DNA of 64,000 nucleotides from CAZBBB01 sp964490005 (GCA_964490005.1 CAZBBB010000003.1:15074-79073); one strand, 5' to 3'. Positions 42,251 to 54,184 are shown, counted from the first letter of the stretch. Notes: a model not told the origin generated them from the letters alone. A program made the numbers and translations.

Positions 42251-43153
42251 ATGAAGCCCCTCTCGATCCTGCTGCTGGCGTCGGCCGCCTCGCTCGTCGG
42301 CGGCGGCCTCGCCGCCGTCCTCCATGCCGACGCGCGCTCGGGCAACGGCGACGACGCGACGGCGGCGCTGGTCCGGCTCGAGCAGCGTCTCGACGCGTTG
42401 TCGACGGAGCAGCTGGCCCTGCGGGAGTCGGTCGAGCGCCTGCGGATCTCCGAGTCCGCGGGGCGCGCGGCGCAGCCGCTCGGCCTGCATGAGATCGACG
42501 CGGCCATCGACCGCGCCCTCGCCGTGCGCTCGGAGGCGGCCGCCCTGTCGCCGGGCGGGAGCGCTCCGGCCGCGGCCGGAGCCCCGGCGCAGGAGCCGGA
42601 GGGCGGCGACCTCGACGAGCTGCTCGCGCGACTGACCGCGCCCGACATCGACGAAGAGGGTTGGCAGGCAGTCTGGGGAGAGATTCGCAAGGCCGGCCTG
42701 ATGGCCGAGGCGCTGGCCTGGTTCGAGCACCGCGCCAAGCTCACTCCCTCGGACCCCGACGTGCACGTCGCGCTCGGCGGCGCGTACATCCAGAAGATCT
42801 TCGAGGTCGGCAACGGCCCCGACGCGGGCATCTGGGCGACGAAGGCCGACCGCGCCTTCGACGCCGCGCTGGCCCTCGAGCCGGGCAACTGGGACGCGCG
42901 CTTCAGCAAGGCCGTCTCGCTCTCGTTCTGGCCGGCGCTCTTCGGCAAGCAGCCCGAGGCGATCGCGCACTTCGAGACGCTCGTGCAGGCCCAGGAGGGC
43001 CGCGCCCCCGAGCCGCGCTTCGCCCAGACCTACCTGCTGCTGGGCAACCTCTACGCGCAGACGGGCAAGGCCGACCGCGCCCGGGAGGTCTGGGAGCGCG
43101 GGCTGCGGTACTTCCCGACCGACTCCGAGCTCATGGCGAAGTCCAAGCCGTAG
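42251..43153 (+). CDS. Membrane-anchored TPR protein
   Basis: This 300-residue protein has an N-terminal membrane helix or uncleaved signal (about 4-22), a coiled coil (37-70), an Ala/Pro linker, and TPR helices from about 150 to 290 ('DPDVHVALGGAYIQKIF', 'YLLLGNLYAQTGKADRAREVWERGL'). GGAG precedes the ATG by eight bases. It is the third gene of the second ECF module and may assemble or sense envelope complexes. No enzymatic motif is seen. Confidence 0.72.
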   Translation: MKPLSILLLASAASLVGGGLAAVLHADARSGNGDDATAALVRLEQRLDALSTEQLALRESVERLRISESAGRAAQPLGLHEIDAAIDRALAVRSEAAALSPGGSAPAAAGAPAQEPEGGDLDELLARLTAPDIDEEGWQAVWGEIRKAGLMAEALAWFEHRAKLTPSDPDVHVALGGAYIQKIFEVGNGPDAGIWATKADRAFDAALALEPGNWDARFSKAVSLSFWPALFGKQPEAIAHFETLVQAQEGRAPEPRFAQTYLLLGNLYAQTGKADRAREVWERGLRYFPTDSELMAKSKP

Positions 43154-43287
43154 TCGAGCGGGCAGCCCGGGGGGGCGGGCGTCGGGCGGCGTGTGGCGGG
43201 ATGGTGGCACGCCTATCGGGCGCGCAGGTGCGCGGCTAGACTCGGCCGATCATCGATTGACCCCCGGTCCTCCCGCCGGCAGCTCCC

Positions 43288-45048
43288 ATGCCCATCGTCC
43301 GCGCCCGTCTGGTCCTGCCGGCACTCGCATTCGTCCTGCTCGCGACGCGGCTGTGCGCGCAGTCCGGCTTCGAGCGGATCCTTCCGGCGCAGACGCTGAT
43401 GTTCGTCGGCATCGACAGCGCCGACGGCTTCGTCGAGGACTTCGAGCGGTCGGCGAGCGGCCGACTGTGGGCCGACCCGGGCATGGCCGGGGTGCGCGAG
43501 GCCTGCGCGGCGCGGCTGCACGAGCTGTCGCTCGCGATCCAGGAGGAGCTCGGCATCGACCTGCTGCAGCTCCCGCCGATGCTGCATGGACCGGTGGCGC
43601 TCGCCTGGCTCGAGGGCCTCGACCCCGAAGGGCTGGCGGCCGGGCGCCCCGAGTTCTCGTTCGCGCTGCTCGCCGACGTCGGCGACGACCGTGAGGCCTG
43701 CGAAGAGCTCGTCGCGCGCCTGTTCGCCCGGGCGGCCGACGAGCCCGACGTGTTCGTGGCCGAACAGACCGTCGGCGGCTGCGCCTTCCGCTCGATCTCG
43801 GCGCCGCCCGCGTCGGGCCCGCGGATGGTGCTGCGTGCCGGCTTCCGCGAAAGCGTGCTCGTCGTCGTGCTCGACGTGGGAACGCCGACGACGGACCACG
43901 CCCGGCGGCTCGTCGCCGCGCTCGCCGGTCCGGCGCCCGACCCGCTCGCCGACTCCGCCTCGTGGCGCGCATCGGTGGCCTCGCGGCCCGGACGCGGCCT
44001 GCGCGTGTGGGTCGACCTGGCGCGGATCGTCGAGCGACTCACCGCCGTCGCCACGGCGCACGACGCCGAGCAGAGCGGCGTCTGGATCCGCGGGCTGGGC
44101 CTGCCCGACCTGCGCACCTTCGCCGTGCACACGTCGCTGTCCCAGGCGGGCTCGCGCGCCGACGTGCAGCTCGCCTGGGGCGGGGACGGGTGGATCCCCC
44201 GTGTACTGCGACGCCTGCTCCGGCCGGGTGGGGCGCGTCTCGATCGGCTCGTCCCGGGCGACGTGCGCAGCGCCACCTTCGTGCATCCCGACCTGGGCGG
44301 CCTCTACGACGACGTGCTGCGCATGATCATCGAGTTCGGCGGGGCGACCCCGGCGGAGCTGGCCGAGGGCCTCGTCGAAATGGAGGAGACGCTGGGCTTC
44401 GACCCGCGCGCGGACCTGATCGACGCGCTCGGCGACGAGCTGGCGCTCGTCGTCGCGGAGGTCGATCCGGCCGAGGCCGTGCCCGGCTTGAGCGTCGAGC
44501 CCCTCAACGCGGCGGTCGTGGTCGAGCTCGACGACGCCGCCGCCTTCTCGGCGCTCGTCGACGACGTGCTGCGGCGCACGGGGCTGCACGCCGTCCGCAA
44601 ACGGGGCGAGTTTCTCGGCAGCGAGATCTCCAACGTCACGGTCTTCCCGCCCTTCGCGGTCAACTTCGCGATCCTCGACGAGTTCGTCGTGGCCTCGCTC
44701 TCGCCGACGATGGTGCGCGAGGTCCTGCGCCGCGCGCACTCCGAAGGGGACGCGCTCGACGACCAGCCGGCCTTCGTCGCGCTGCGCACCGAACTCGGAG
44801 CCGACGCTGAGTTCGGGCTGCTGAGCTGGTCCGACGCCGCGGGCGACCTGAACGGAGCCATCGAGACGCTGCGGGGGCTGCCGGCGATGTTCGAAGGCAC
44901 CGGGGAGCCCGTGCCCGACGTGCTCACCTGGCTCTCGCTGCTGCCGATGCCCGACGCGGCTCTCGTCGACCGCTACTTCACCGGGGGCTCGATCGCGACG
45001 ATCTCGGTCGATGCCGAGGGCGTCATGATCCGGACCATCAGCCCCTGA
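43288..45048 (+). CDS. Secreted protein, DUF3352-like
   Basis: This 586-residue protein has a signal peptide ending near residue 24 (LCA/Q). The body has the alternating pattern seen in DUF3352-type proteins: 'LPAQTLMFVGIDSADGFVEDFERSASGRLWAD' at the start, then 'GFDPRADLIDALGDELAL', then late strands 'FVVASLSPTMVREVLRRA' (given in parts). The family has no known activity and is common in exported proteins of planctomycetes and cyanobacteria. A TAGACT lies about 47 bases before the ATG. It stands alone between the TPR gene and the convergent etfA. Confidence 0.7.
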   Translation: MPIVRARLVLPALAFVLLATRLCAQSGFERILPAQTLMFVGIDSADGFVEDFERSASGRLWADPGMAGVREACAARLHELSLAIQEELGIDLLQLPPMLHGPVALAWLEGLDPEGLAAGRPEFSFALLADVGDDREACEELVARLFARAADEPDVFVAEQTVGGCAFRSISAPPASGPRMVLRAGFRESVLVVVLDVGTPTTDHARRLVAALAGPAPDPLADSASWRASVASRPGRGLRVWVDLARIVERLTAVATAHDAEQSGVWIRGLGLPDLRTFAVHTSLSQAGSRADVQLAWGGDGWIPRVLRRLLRPGGARLDRLVPGDVRSATFVHPDLGGLYDDVLRMIIEFGGATPAELAEGLVEMEETLGFDPRADLIDALGDELALVVAEVDPAEAVPGLSVEPLNAAVVVELDDAAAFSALVDDVLRRTGLHAVRKRGEFLGSEISNVTVFPPFAVNFAILDEFVVASLSPTMVREVLRRAHSEGDALDDQPAFVALRTELGADAEFGLLSWSDAAGDLNGAIETLRGLPAMFEGTGEPVPDVLTWLSLLPMPDAALVDRYFTGGSIATISVDAEGVMIRTISP

Positions 45049-45061
45049 GTGAGCCGCTGCA

Positions 45062-45076
45062 GGCGGGGCGCCCGCC
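45062..45076. terminator. Short hairpin between convergent genes
   Basis: GGCGGG pairs with CCCGCC around GCG, in the 40 bases between the stops of the DUF3352-like gene and etfA. The stem is short and in a GC-rich background, so support is modest. Confidence 0.35.
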
Positions 45077-45088
45077 GCGGCGCACGGA

Positions 45089-46063
<975 letters not shown>

Positions 46064-46122
46064 GCGTTGCTCCTCGTGAGGTGCCGCGGCGGACGCCCGG
46101 GGCGCCGCGGGCGGCGCATTGT

Positions 46123-46881
46123 CTAGATGACCTTGGCCTCGTGCCTCAGCAGGCGCACGAGCTCGTCGACGGCGGCGACGCCCTCGCCGACGATGCGGCC
46201 GTCGGGGCGGGCCGAGGGCAGTTCGAAGGCGCGCACTTCGACGCCGTCGGAGATCCCGCTCGCCGCGCTCTCGTCGAGCGGCTTCTTCTTGGCCGCCATG
46301 ATGCCCTTCAGGTTGGCGTAGCGCGGCTCGTTGAGGCCCTTCTGGCAGGTCAGCAGCGCGGGGAGCGGCACCTCGAGCCGCTCGGTGGTGCCGTCCTCGC
46401 CGGCGCGCTCGACGACGGCCTTGCCGTCCTCCACGGCCAGCTTGCGGATCTCGGTCACGCAGGGGACTCCGAGCGCGTAGGCCAGCAGCGTCCCGACCTG
46501 GCCCTGATCGCGGTCGATGGCCTGCTTGCCGCACAGCACGAGGTCGGGCGAGAGGCCCTTGATCGCGCCGGCGAGGGCCGCCGCCGTGGCGTGCGCGTCG
46601 CGGTGGGGCGCGTCGCCGTCCTTGATCAGCACGGCGCGATCGGCGCCCATCGCCAGGCAGGTGCGCAGTTCCTTGGTGGCCTCGGGCGGACCGAGCGAGA
46701 CCACGACCACCTCGCCCGCGCCGGCCGCATCGCGCAGCTGCAGCGCGGCCTCGATCGCGAACTCGTCGTACGGGTTGATGATCCACTCGACGGCGGAGAC
46801 GTCGAGCCGGGTGCCCTCGGCCGCCACCTTGACGCGCGTGTCGGTGGCGGGCACGCGCTTCACGCAGGCCACGATCTTCAT
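46123..46881 (-). CDS. etfB: Electron transfer flavoprotein beta subunit
   Basis: The 252-residue AMP-binding partner of EtfA. It opens with 'MKIVACVKRVPATDTRVKV' and shows 'INPYDEFAIEAALQLRD', 'LCGKQAIDRDQGQVGTLLA' and the 'DGTTERLEVPLPALLTCQKG' recognition region, all family features. GGAG precedes the ATG. The 59-base gap to etfA is normal for this operon. Together with the thiolase and hydroxybutyryl-CoA dehydrogenase at the window end it fits CoA-thioester oxidation. Confidence 0.93.
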   Translation of the reverse strand: MKIVACVKRVPATDTRVKVAAEGTRLDVSAVEWIINPYDEFAIEAALQLRDAAGAGEVVVVSLGPPEATKELRTCLAMGADRAVLIKDGDAPHRDAHATAAALAGAIKGLSPDLVLCGKQAIDRDQGQVGTLLAYALGVPCVTEIRKLAVEDGKAVVERAGEDGTTERLEVPLPALLTCQKGLNEPRYANLKGIMAAKKKPLDESAASGISDGVEVRAFELPSARPDGRIVGEGVAAVDELVRLLRHEAKVI

Positions 46882-47011
46882 GACGACTCCGACGGAGGGT
46901 GTCGCGCCGGCGGCGCGGGAGCGGGTCCGCGCGCTCCGCTTCGGGCGCGCGAAAAAAGGTCGCTCATCGTAGGAAACGCCCCGCCGGGCGGCAAGGCGCG
47001 GGCGGGGCGGC

Positions 47012-48049
47012 TCAGTCCGCCGCGCCGAGCGCCGGCAGCGCGACCGGCGCGTCGACGATGACCCGCAGGAAGGTCTCGACCACGTCGGCGGGGATGCGCA
47101 CGCCGCTCTCGGCGCGCAGGGCGCCGACGGCGCGCTCGAGCGGCATCGGCGCGCGGTAGGGCCGCAGGCTGGTGATCGCCTCCCAGTAGTCGGCGACCTT
47201 GACGACCCAGGCTTCGAGCGGCACGCGGTCTCCCGCCAGCCCGTCCGGGTAGCCGCGACCGTCGAGGTTCTCGTGGTGCCAGCGGATCATCGGCCGCAGC
47301 GCCTGCATCGAGCGGATCGGCGCGATGAGTTCATCGCCCTGCACCGGGTGCCGCTTCATCACGTCGTATTCGGCGACGGTGAGCGGGCCGTTCTTGTCGA
47401 GGATCGCGTCGGGCGTGCCGATCTTGCCGATGTCGTGCAGGCGGCCGCCGAGCGCGATGAGGTCGACGCGGGCCGCGTCGAGGCCGAGGCCCTCGGCGAG
47501 CAGGCGCGACAGCTCCGAGACGCGCGACGAGTGTCGTGCCGTGTAACGGCTCTTGGTGTCGATCATGGTCGCCATCGAGACCAGGAACTGCGCGAGGTTC
47601 TCGTCGTCGGCCAGGCGCCGCTCCTCGAGCTGCTGCAGCAGCGCGGCCCGCTGCACGAGCCGGCGGCGCTCGATCGCGCGCCGCAGCGCGGCCCGCAGCG
47701 CCTCGAAGGGGAAGGGCTTGCGCAGATAGTCGTAGGCGCCCCGCCGCAGCGCCTCGACCGCCGAATCGAGGTCGGCGTTGCCGGTCATCATGAGCACGTC
47801 GAGTTCGGGGCGCTGGCCCTTGATCTCCGCCAGCAGGTCGAGGCCGCTCTCGCCGCCCGCCAGCGAGATGTCCGACAGGACGACGAGCACCTCGCGGGAC
47901 TCGAGATGCTCGCGCGCCTCGGCGATCGAGCCGGCCACCACGACCTCGAAACCCTCCTGGGCGATGAAGCGCCGGACGGCGGCGCGCACGCCCTCGTCGT
48001 CGTCGACCACGAGCACCGCCGCGGGCTCGAGCTTGTGCCATTCGCTCAA
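47012..48049 (-). CDS. Response regulator with HD-GYP output domain
   Basis: This 345-residue protein has a REC domain over residues 10-125: acidic pair 'VVDDDEG', phospho-acceptor Asp in 'VVLSDISLAG', Thr in 'LMMTGNA' and Lys in 'YDYLRKPF'. An HD-GYP domain follows (about 160-330), with 'GGRLHDIGKIG' and 'HHENLDGRGYPDGLAG', the intact metal and GYP motifs of c-di-GMP phosphodiesterases. Later 'ADYWEAITSLRPYR' has Glu where Asp is common. No histidine kinase is adjacent. Its ATG overlaps the lptB stop (ATGA), placing it at the end of the lepA-lepB-lptB run. Confidence 0.9.
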   Translation of the reverse strand: MSEWHKLEPAAVLVVDDDEGVRAAVRRFIAQEGFEVVVAGSIAEAREHLESREVLVVLSDISLAGGESGLDLLAEIKGQRPELDVLMMTGNADLDSAVEALRRGAYDYLRKPFPFEALRAALRRAIERRRLVQRAALLQQLEERRLADDENLAQFLVSMATMIDTKSRYTARHSSRVSELSRLLAEGLGLDAARVDLIALGGRLHDIGKIGTPDAILDKNGPLTVAEYDVMKRHPVQGDELIAPIRSMQALRPMIRWHHENLDGRGYPDGLAGDRVPLEAWVVKVADYWEAITSLRPYRAPMPLERAVGALRAESGVRIPADVVETFLRVIVDAPVALPALGAAD

Positions 48050-48825
48050 GCGTGGCTCTCGCGGACGGGTCCGTCGGACGGGCCGCGGGCGGCGCCCGTC
48101 ATGCTGAACTTCTCGCCGAGGTACACGGCGCGCACCTTGGGATCGGCGGCCAGCTCCTCGGCGCTGCCGTGCCGGAAGATGGCGCCCTCGTAGATGATGT
48201 AGGCGCGGTCGGTCGTGCCGAGCGTCTCCCGCACGGCGTGATCGGTGACGAGCACCGCGATGCCCTGCTCGCGCAGGCGCACGAGCTGTCCCTGGATGTC
48301 CTCGACGGCGATCGGATCGACGCCCGAGAAGGGCTCGTCGAGCAGGATCAGGCGGGGCTCGAGCGCCAGCGTGCGCGCCAGCTCCAGCCGACGGCGCTCG
48401 CCGCCCGAGAGCGTCACCGAGGAACTGCGCGAGACGTGCTTGAGGCCGAACTCCTCGAGCAGCCGGTCGGTGCGGCGGCGGCGCTCGGCGCGCGGGTGCC
48501 CGAGGGCCTCGAGGACGGCGAGCAGGTTCTCGCGGGTCGACATGTGCCGGAAGATCGAGGGCTCCTGGCTCAGGTAGCCGATGCCGAGGCGCGCGCGCTG
48601 GTACATCGGGAGGCGCGTGATGTCGCGCCCGCGGAACAGCACGCGCCCCGCGTCGGGAGGCAGCATGCCGACCGCCATGCGGAAGGTGGTCGTCTTGCCC
48701 GCGCCGTTGGGGCCGAGCAGTCCCACGATCTCGCCCTCGCGGACCTCGAAGCCGACGTCCTGCACGACCGTGCGCGTGCCGTAGCGCTTGACCAGTCCCT
48801 CGACCTTGAGCAGCGGCGTGGTCAT
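48046..48825 (-). CDS. lptB: LPS export ABC transporter ATPase LptB
   Basis: LptB powers LPS extraction from the inner membrane through LptFG. The 259-residue ATPase has Walker A 'GPNGAGKTTTF', signature 'LSGGERRRLELART', Walker B 'LILLDEPFSGVDPIAV' and switch His in 'VLVTDHAVRETL'. The combination 'IGYLSQEPSIFRHMSTRENL' is typical of LptB rather than of generic ABC proteins. It lies seven bases after lepB and overlaps the response-regulator gene. LptF/G/C/A are not in the window. Confidence 0.9.
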   Translation of the reverse strand: MTTPLLKVEGLVKRYGTRTVVQDVGFEVREGEIVGLLGPNGAGKTTTFRMAVGMLPPDAGRVLFRGRDITRLPMYQRARLGIGYLSQEPSIFRHMSTRENLLAVLEALGHPRAERRRRTDRLLEEFGLKHVSRSSSVTLSGGERRRLELARTLALEPRLILLDEPFSGVDPIAVEDIQGQLVRLREQGIAVLVTDHAVRETLGTTDRAYIIYEGAIFRHGSAEELAADPKVRAVYLGEKFSMTGAARGPSDGPVRESHA

Positions 48826-48832
48826 CGGGTCG

Positions 48833-50194
48833 TCAGCGGATGAGCTTCCAGCGGAACGGGTTCACGACGGGCCAGAACACGGCCATGGCCTTGCCCAGCA
48901 GGTAGCGGCGGTGGATGAAGGGCCCGGGCTCGCGATTCTCCCCCAGAACCGCCGCGGCGGGGAACGTGAATTCGTCGCCGTGCTCGTCGGCGAAGGTGAT
49001 CGTGCCGTCGGGGGCGACGCGCGGGTTGTGGTCGGGCGGCACCCGGCCGAAGGCCGGCGCCGGGAACCAGAAACCGGTGATCTCGCGGTCGGCGAGCACG
49101 TAGGTATGGCGCTCCCAGTTGCGCGAATCGAGGCTGCCCTGCGTGTTGTCGCCCAGCGCGAAGTAGCTGTCGGGCGGGATGTGCCAGGTCGGGTCGGCCA
49201 CGCGCGGCAGGTAGAAGATGTCGCGCTGGATGCGCAGCCGCTCGACGTCGCCGCCGCCGGGCAGCGCCAGGGCGGCCAGCGCCCGGCGGGGCTGTTCGGG
49301 GCGCGGCGGGGCGCGATCGTCGGCGCGCCTCAGCCACTCCTCGCCGTCGACGAACAGCACCTGTTGCCGATCGACGTCCTGCACGACGATCGACGCGCCG
49401 CGCCCGGGGACGAGGCGGCGCGCGGAGGCCGGCTCGAGCGCGACGAGCGGCCCGGCGCCCTCGGGCTGGAAGGCGAGCAGCGGAGTCGCCGCGTCGGCCT
49501 CGCCGACGGGCAAGTGGAAGACGAACTCGCCCTCGTCGCTCGCCAGCCTCAGGCGCACCGCGCGGGCTCCGGCGGCCGGCGTGACGCGGCAGGCGAGGCG
49601 CAGGTCGGCCACGGCCTCGTCGCCGCCCGAAGACGGCGCGATGCCCCAGGCCGGGTCGTAGCCGTGGAGATAGTCGGCGCGGACCGTGTGCCGCAGCCGC
49701 AGCTCGCCCTCGGCCTCCGGCGCGAAGCTCGCGCGCTCGCCGGCCACGCGGATGCCCGGTCCGGCGCTGAACGCGCGGCCGATGTCGATGCCGCCGTCCG
49801 CGCCGGGCGGGAAGACGTCCTTGAGCACCGAGTCGTTCACGTGGTCGGGCTTGCGCGCGATCGCGCCGTCGATCCAGAGGTCGCCGCCGCGGATCTGCAG
49901 CGTCTCGCCGGGCAGGCCGACGATGCGCTTCACGTACAGGCGCCGCTCGTCGTGCGGGAAGCGGAAGATCATCACCTCCCAGCGCCGCGGCGCGCGCAGC
50001 ATCGTGCACAGCTTGTCGGCGAGGATGCGGTCGCGGATGCCGGTGCCGGGGTCGCCCAGGATCGTCGGCTGCATGCTGCCCGAGGGGATCTGGTAGGCCT
50101 CGATCACGAAGAACTTCAGCACCAGCGCCATGGCGATGGCGATGGCGATGGCCTCGACCTGCTCGGCGATCCACAGGTCGAGCGGGCGCTTCAT
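48833..50194 (-). CDS. lepB: Signal peptidase I with large insertion
   Basis: LepB cleaves signal peptides of exported proteins. The N-terminal membrane helix (14-31) leads to catalytic Ser40 in 'PSGSMQPT'; the general base is Lys89 in 'YVKRIVGLPGE'. The conserved 'LGDNTQGSLDSR' is at about 347-358. The span between the Lys box and the GDN box is about 260 residues, against about 60-130 in B. subtilis or E. coli, so a beta-rich domain is inserted. The total is 453 residues. The gene starts one base after the lepA stop, the classical lepA-lepB pairing. Confidence 0.92.
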   Translation of the reverse strand: MKRPLDLWIAEQVEAIAIAIAMALVLKFFVIEAYQIPSGSMQPTILGDPGTGIRDRILADKLCTMLRAPRRWEVMIFRFPHDERRLYVKRIVGLPGETLQIRGGDLWIDGAIARKPDHVNDSVLKDVFPPGADGGIDIGRAFSAGPGIRVAGERASFAPEAEGELRLRHTVRADYLHGYDPAWGIAPSSGGDEAVADLRLACRVTPAAGARAVRLRLASDEGEFVFHLPVGEADAATPLLAFQPEGAGPLVALEPASARRLVPGRGASIVVQDVDRQQVLFVDGEEWLRRADDRAPPRPEQPRRALAALALPGGGDVERLRIQRDIFYLPRVADPTWHIPPDSYFALGDNTQGSLDSRNWERHTYVLADREITGFWFPAPAFGRVPPDHNPRVAPDGTITFADEHGDEFTFPAAAVLGENREPGPFIHRRYLLGKAMAVFWPVVNPFRWKLIR

Positions 50195-50195
50195 C

Positions 50196-51997
<1,802 letters not shown>

Positions 51998-52001
<4 letters not shown>

Positions 52002-52612
52002 GGCGCGCGCGCTCCCGCGCCGCGCGCGGCGAGCGCCGCGCGCAGCGCCGCGAGGGCGCGGCCGCGGTGCGAGATCGCGCGCTTGGCCTCGGCCGGCAGC
52101 TCGGCGAAGGTGCGGCCGCCGGCGGCCGCGTCGTCCGGGACGAAGAGCGGGTCGTACCCGAAGCCGCCCGCGCCGCGCGGCGCGTCGGCGATCGTGCCCC
52201 CGCAGCGGCCCTCGACCTCGAGCGTCACGCGTCCGTCCTCGACCAGGCAGAGCGCGCAGTGGAAGCGCGCGCGGCGGTCGCGCGCGCCCGAGAGTTCGCG
52301 CAGCAGCCGGGCGCAGTTGGCCGCGTCGTCGGCGGCGGGGCCGGCGTAGCGGGCCGAGTGCACGCCCGGAGCCCCGCCCAGCGCCTCGACGGCCAGCCCC
52401 GAATCGTCGGCGAGGGCCGGGACGCCCGTCGCGGCGGCGTAGTGCAGGGCCTTGAGGCGCGCGTTCGCGGCGAAGCTCGCCCCGTCCTCCGCCGGCGCGC
52501 GCAGTCCGGGAAAGGCCTGCAGGCCCACGGCCTCCCAGCCGAGCGCGGCGAAGGCGGGCGCGAGTTCCGCGACCTTGCCGCGGTTGGTCGTGGCCACGAG
52601 CACGCGCCTCAC
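51998..52612 (-). CDS. rdgB: Non-canonical purine NTP pyrophosphatase, RdgB/HAM1
   Basis: RdgB hydrolyses dITP and XTP so that deaminated purines are not incorporated into nucleic acid. The 204-residue protein has 'VLVATTNRGKVAEL' at the start, 'ADDSGLAVEALGGAPGVHSARYAG', 'GFGYDPLFVPDD' and 'KRAISHRGRAL', the family signatures. GTG 52612 overlaps the rph stop (GTGA), and rph-rdgB is a widespread gene pair. The frame is open far upstream but conservation begins here. Confidence 0.93.
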
Positions 52613-53334
52613 CGGGAGAGCGCCGCCTGCTGCGCGAGGCCGACCTGCGCGAGCGCCGACTGGCCGGCGTCGATGAGCGCGTGCAGGCGCTCGAGCGGGA
52701 ACGACCCGCGCTCGGCGCCGCCGTTCACCTCGACGACCTCGCCCTTGCCGGTCATGACCAGGTTGAGGTCGACCTCGGCCTGGCTGTCCTCGTAGTAGCT
52801 GAGGTCCACGTGCACGCTGCCGTCCAGCAGGCCGACGCTCACCGCGCGGACCGAGTCGGTGAGCGGCCAGGGGCCGCGCAGCCCGCCGCGCCGCTCGATG
52901 TCGGCGAGCGCCTCGTGCACCGCGACCCAGGCGCCGTTGATGGCCGCCGTGCGCGTGCCGCCGTCGGCCGCCAGCACGTCGCAGTCGACCCAGATCGTCC
53001 GCCCGGCGATCGCGCGGCGGTTCACGACGGCGCGCAACGCGCGCCCGATGAGGCGCTGGATCTCGACCGAGCGGCCGTCGACCTTGCCCGCGCGGTCGCG
53101 CGAGCGGCGCTCGCCGGTGCTCGCGGGCAGCATGGCGTACTCGGCCGTCACCCAACCCTGGTCGCTGTTGACCAGGAAGGGGGGGACGCCGTCCTCGATC
53201 ACGGCGGTGCAGAGCAGTCTCGTTCCGCCGCAGTCCACGAGGACCGAGCCCGGCACGGCCGGCAGCCAGCCGGTGGTGAAACCGAGCGGCCGCAGCTCGT
53301 GCGGGCCGCGGCCGTCGAGACGCGCGATGGGCAT
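52609..53334 (-). CDS. rph: RNase PH
   Basis: RNase PH is the phosphorolytic 3'-exonuclease that trims tRNA precursors. The 241-residue protein has 'RPLGFTTGWLPAVPGSVLV', 'AEYAMLPASTGERRSRD', 'GRSVEIQRLIGRALRAVV', 'VDCDVLAADGGTRTAAI' and 'VDLSYYEDSQAEVDLNLV', matching the family end to end. ATG 53334 gives the normal length. It lies 65 bases after the birA stop and overlaps rdgB. Confidence 0.95.
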   Translation of the reverse strand: MPIARLDGRGPHELRPLGFTTGWLPAVPGSVLVDCGGTRLLCTAVIEDGVPPFLVNSDQGWVTAEYAMLPASTGERRSRDRAGKVDGRSVEIQRLIGRALRAVVNRRAIAGRTIWVDCDVLAADGGTRTAAINGAWVAVHEALADIERRGGLRGPWPLTDSVRAVSVGLLDGSVHVDLSYYEDSQAEVDLNLVMTGKGEVVEVNGGAERGSFPLERLHALIDAGQSALAQVGLAQQAALSR

Positions 53335-53399
53335 GGGGCGACCGAGTATACGGAGGTCGGTGCCTCCCTCGCAGGGCGGCAACCGGGCCGCCCCGGCGA

Positions 53400-54170
53400 T
53401 CAGGGCTCGCGCACGCTCTCGAGTTCGACCGTCTCGCCCCGCAGCAGGCGCCCGTCCTCGAGCAGCAGGTCGCCCTCGCCCGTGACGCGGGCGATGCGGC
53501 CGCTCCAGGGCACGCCCGCGGCCCTGAGCGTCGCGTGTCGACCGTCCAGCCAAGAGCGGCGGCAATACTCGCTCCGCCACGCGCCGTCGTCCCCGTTCGC
53601 CGACGCGGCGAAGGCCGCCCCGAGTTCGGCCAGGAGCGCGCGGCACAGCGCGTCGCGATCTGCGGGTCCCAGGCCGATTCCGTCCGCCCGCGCCGCCACC
53701 TCCGCCGGCAGGTCGCCGGCGCGCAGCTCGAGGTTGATGCCGATGCCGATCACCAGCAGGGCCTCGCCGTCCGGCCGGACGGCGCTCTCGATGAGCAGTC
53801 CGCCGACCTTGCGGCCGGCACGCATCAGGTCGTTGGGCCACTTGATGGCGAGGCTGCCGCCGCCGCCGGACTCGACGGCGCGCGCCGCCGCGACGGCCGC
53901 CAGGATCGCCGCCGTGCCGGGCCGCGGCCCGGGCGGCGGGCGCAGCACGACGCTCAGCGTCAGAGCGCGGCCGGCGGGGGCGAACCAGCGGCGGCCGCGC
54001 CGTCCGCGCCCGGCGGTCTGCACGTCGGCCAGCACCGCGTCTCCCGCGCCCAGCGCACCCGCCTCGACGCCGTCACGCGCATGCGAACTGGTCGACGCCA
54101 GCTCGGGATACACGAGGACGCGGTGCCCCGACCAGGCGCGGACGAGCGGCTCCGTCATGGCGCGGAGCAT
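53400..54170 (-). CDS. birA: Biotin-[acetyl-CoA-carboxylase] ligase (no DNA-binding domain)
   Basis: BirA attaches biotin to carrier proteins such as AccB. The 256-residue catalytic-only form lacks the N-terminal repressor helix-turn-helix. Motifs: 'ASTSSHARDGVEAGA', 'ADVQTAGRGRRGRRWFAPAG' (biotin/ATP loop), 'IKWPNDLM', 'KVGGLLIES' and 'VIGIGINLE', plus an SH3-like C-terminal domain. Two Met codons, at 54170 and 54158, are possible starts. It is the first gene of the rph-rdgB-lepA run on this strand. Confidence 0.92.
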   Translation of the reverse strand: MLRAMTEPLVRAWSGHRVLVYPELASTSSHARDGVEAGALGAGDAVLADVQTAGRGRRGRRWFAPAGRALTLSVVLRPPPGPRPGTAAILAAVAAARAVESGGGGSLAIKWPNDLMRAGRKVGGLLIESAVRPDGEALLVIGIGINLELRAGDLPAEVAARADGIGLGPADRDALCRALLAELGAAFAASANGDDGAWRSEYCRRSWLDGRHATLRAAGVPWSGRIARVTGEGDLLLEDGRLLRGETVELESVREP

Positions 54171-54184
54171 ACGTCCCGCCCGGC

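Noticed and set aside
46882..47011. A short T6-containing gap between etfB and the HD-GYP regulator considered as a terminator
   Set aside because: The T-run on the minus strand is not preceded by a convincing stem; nearby GC hairpins lie on the wrong side.
48822..50174. A second 450-codon minus-strand frame within lepB
   Set aside because: Arg/Pro-rich shadow in the wrong frame; lepB has all catalytic boxes.
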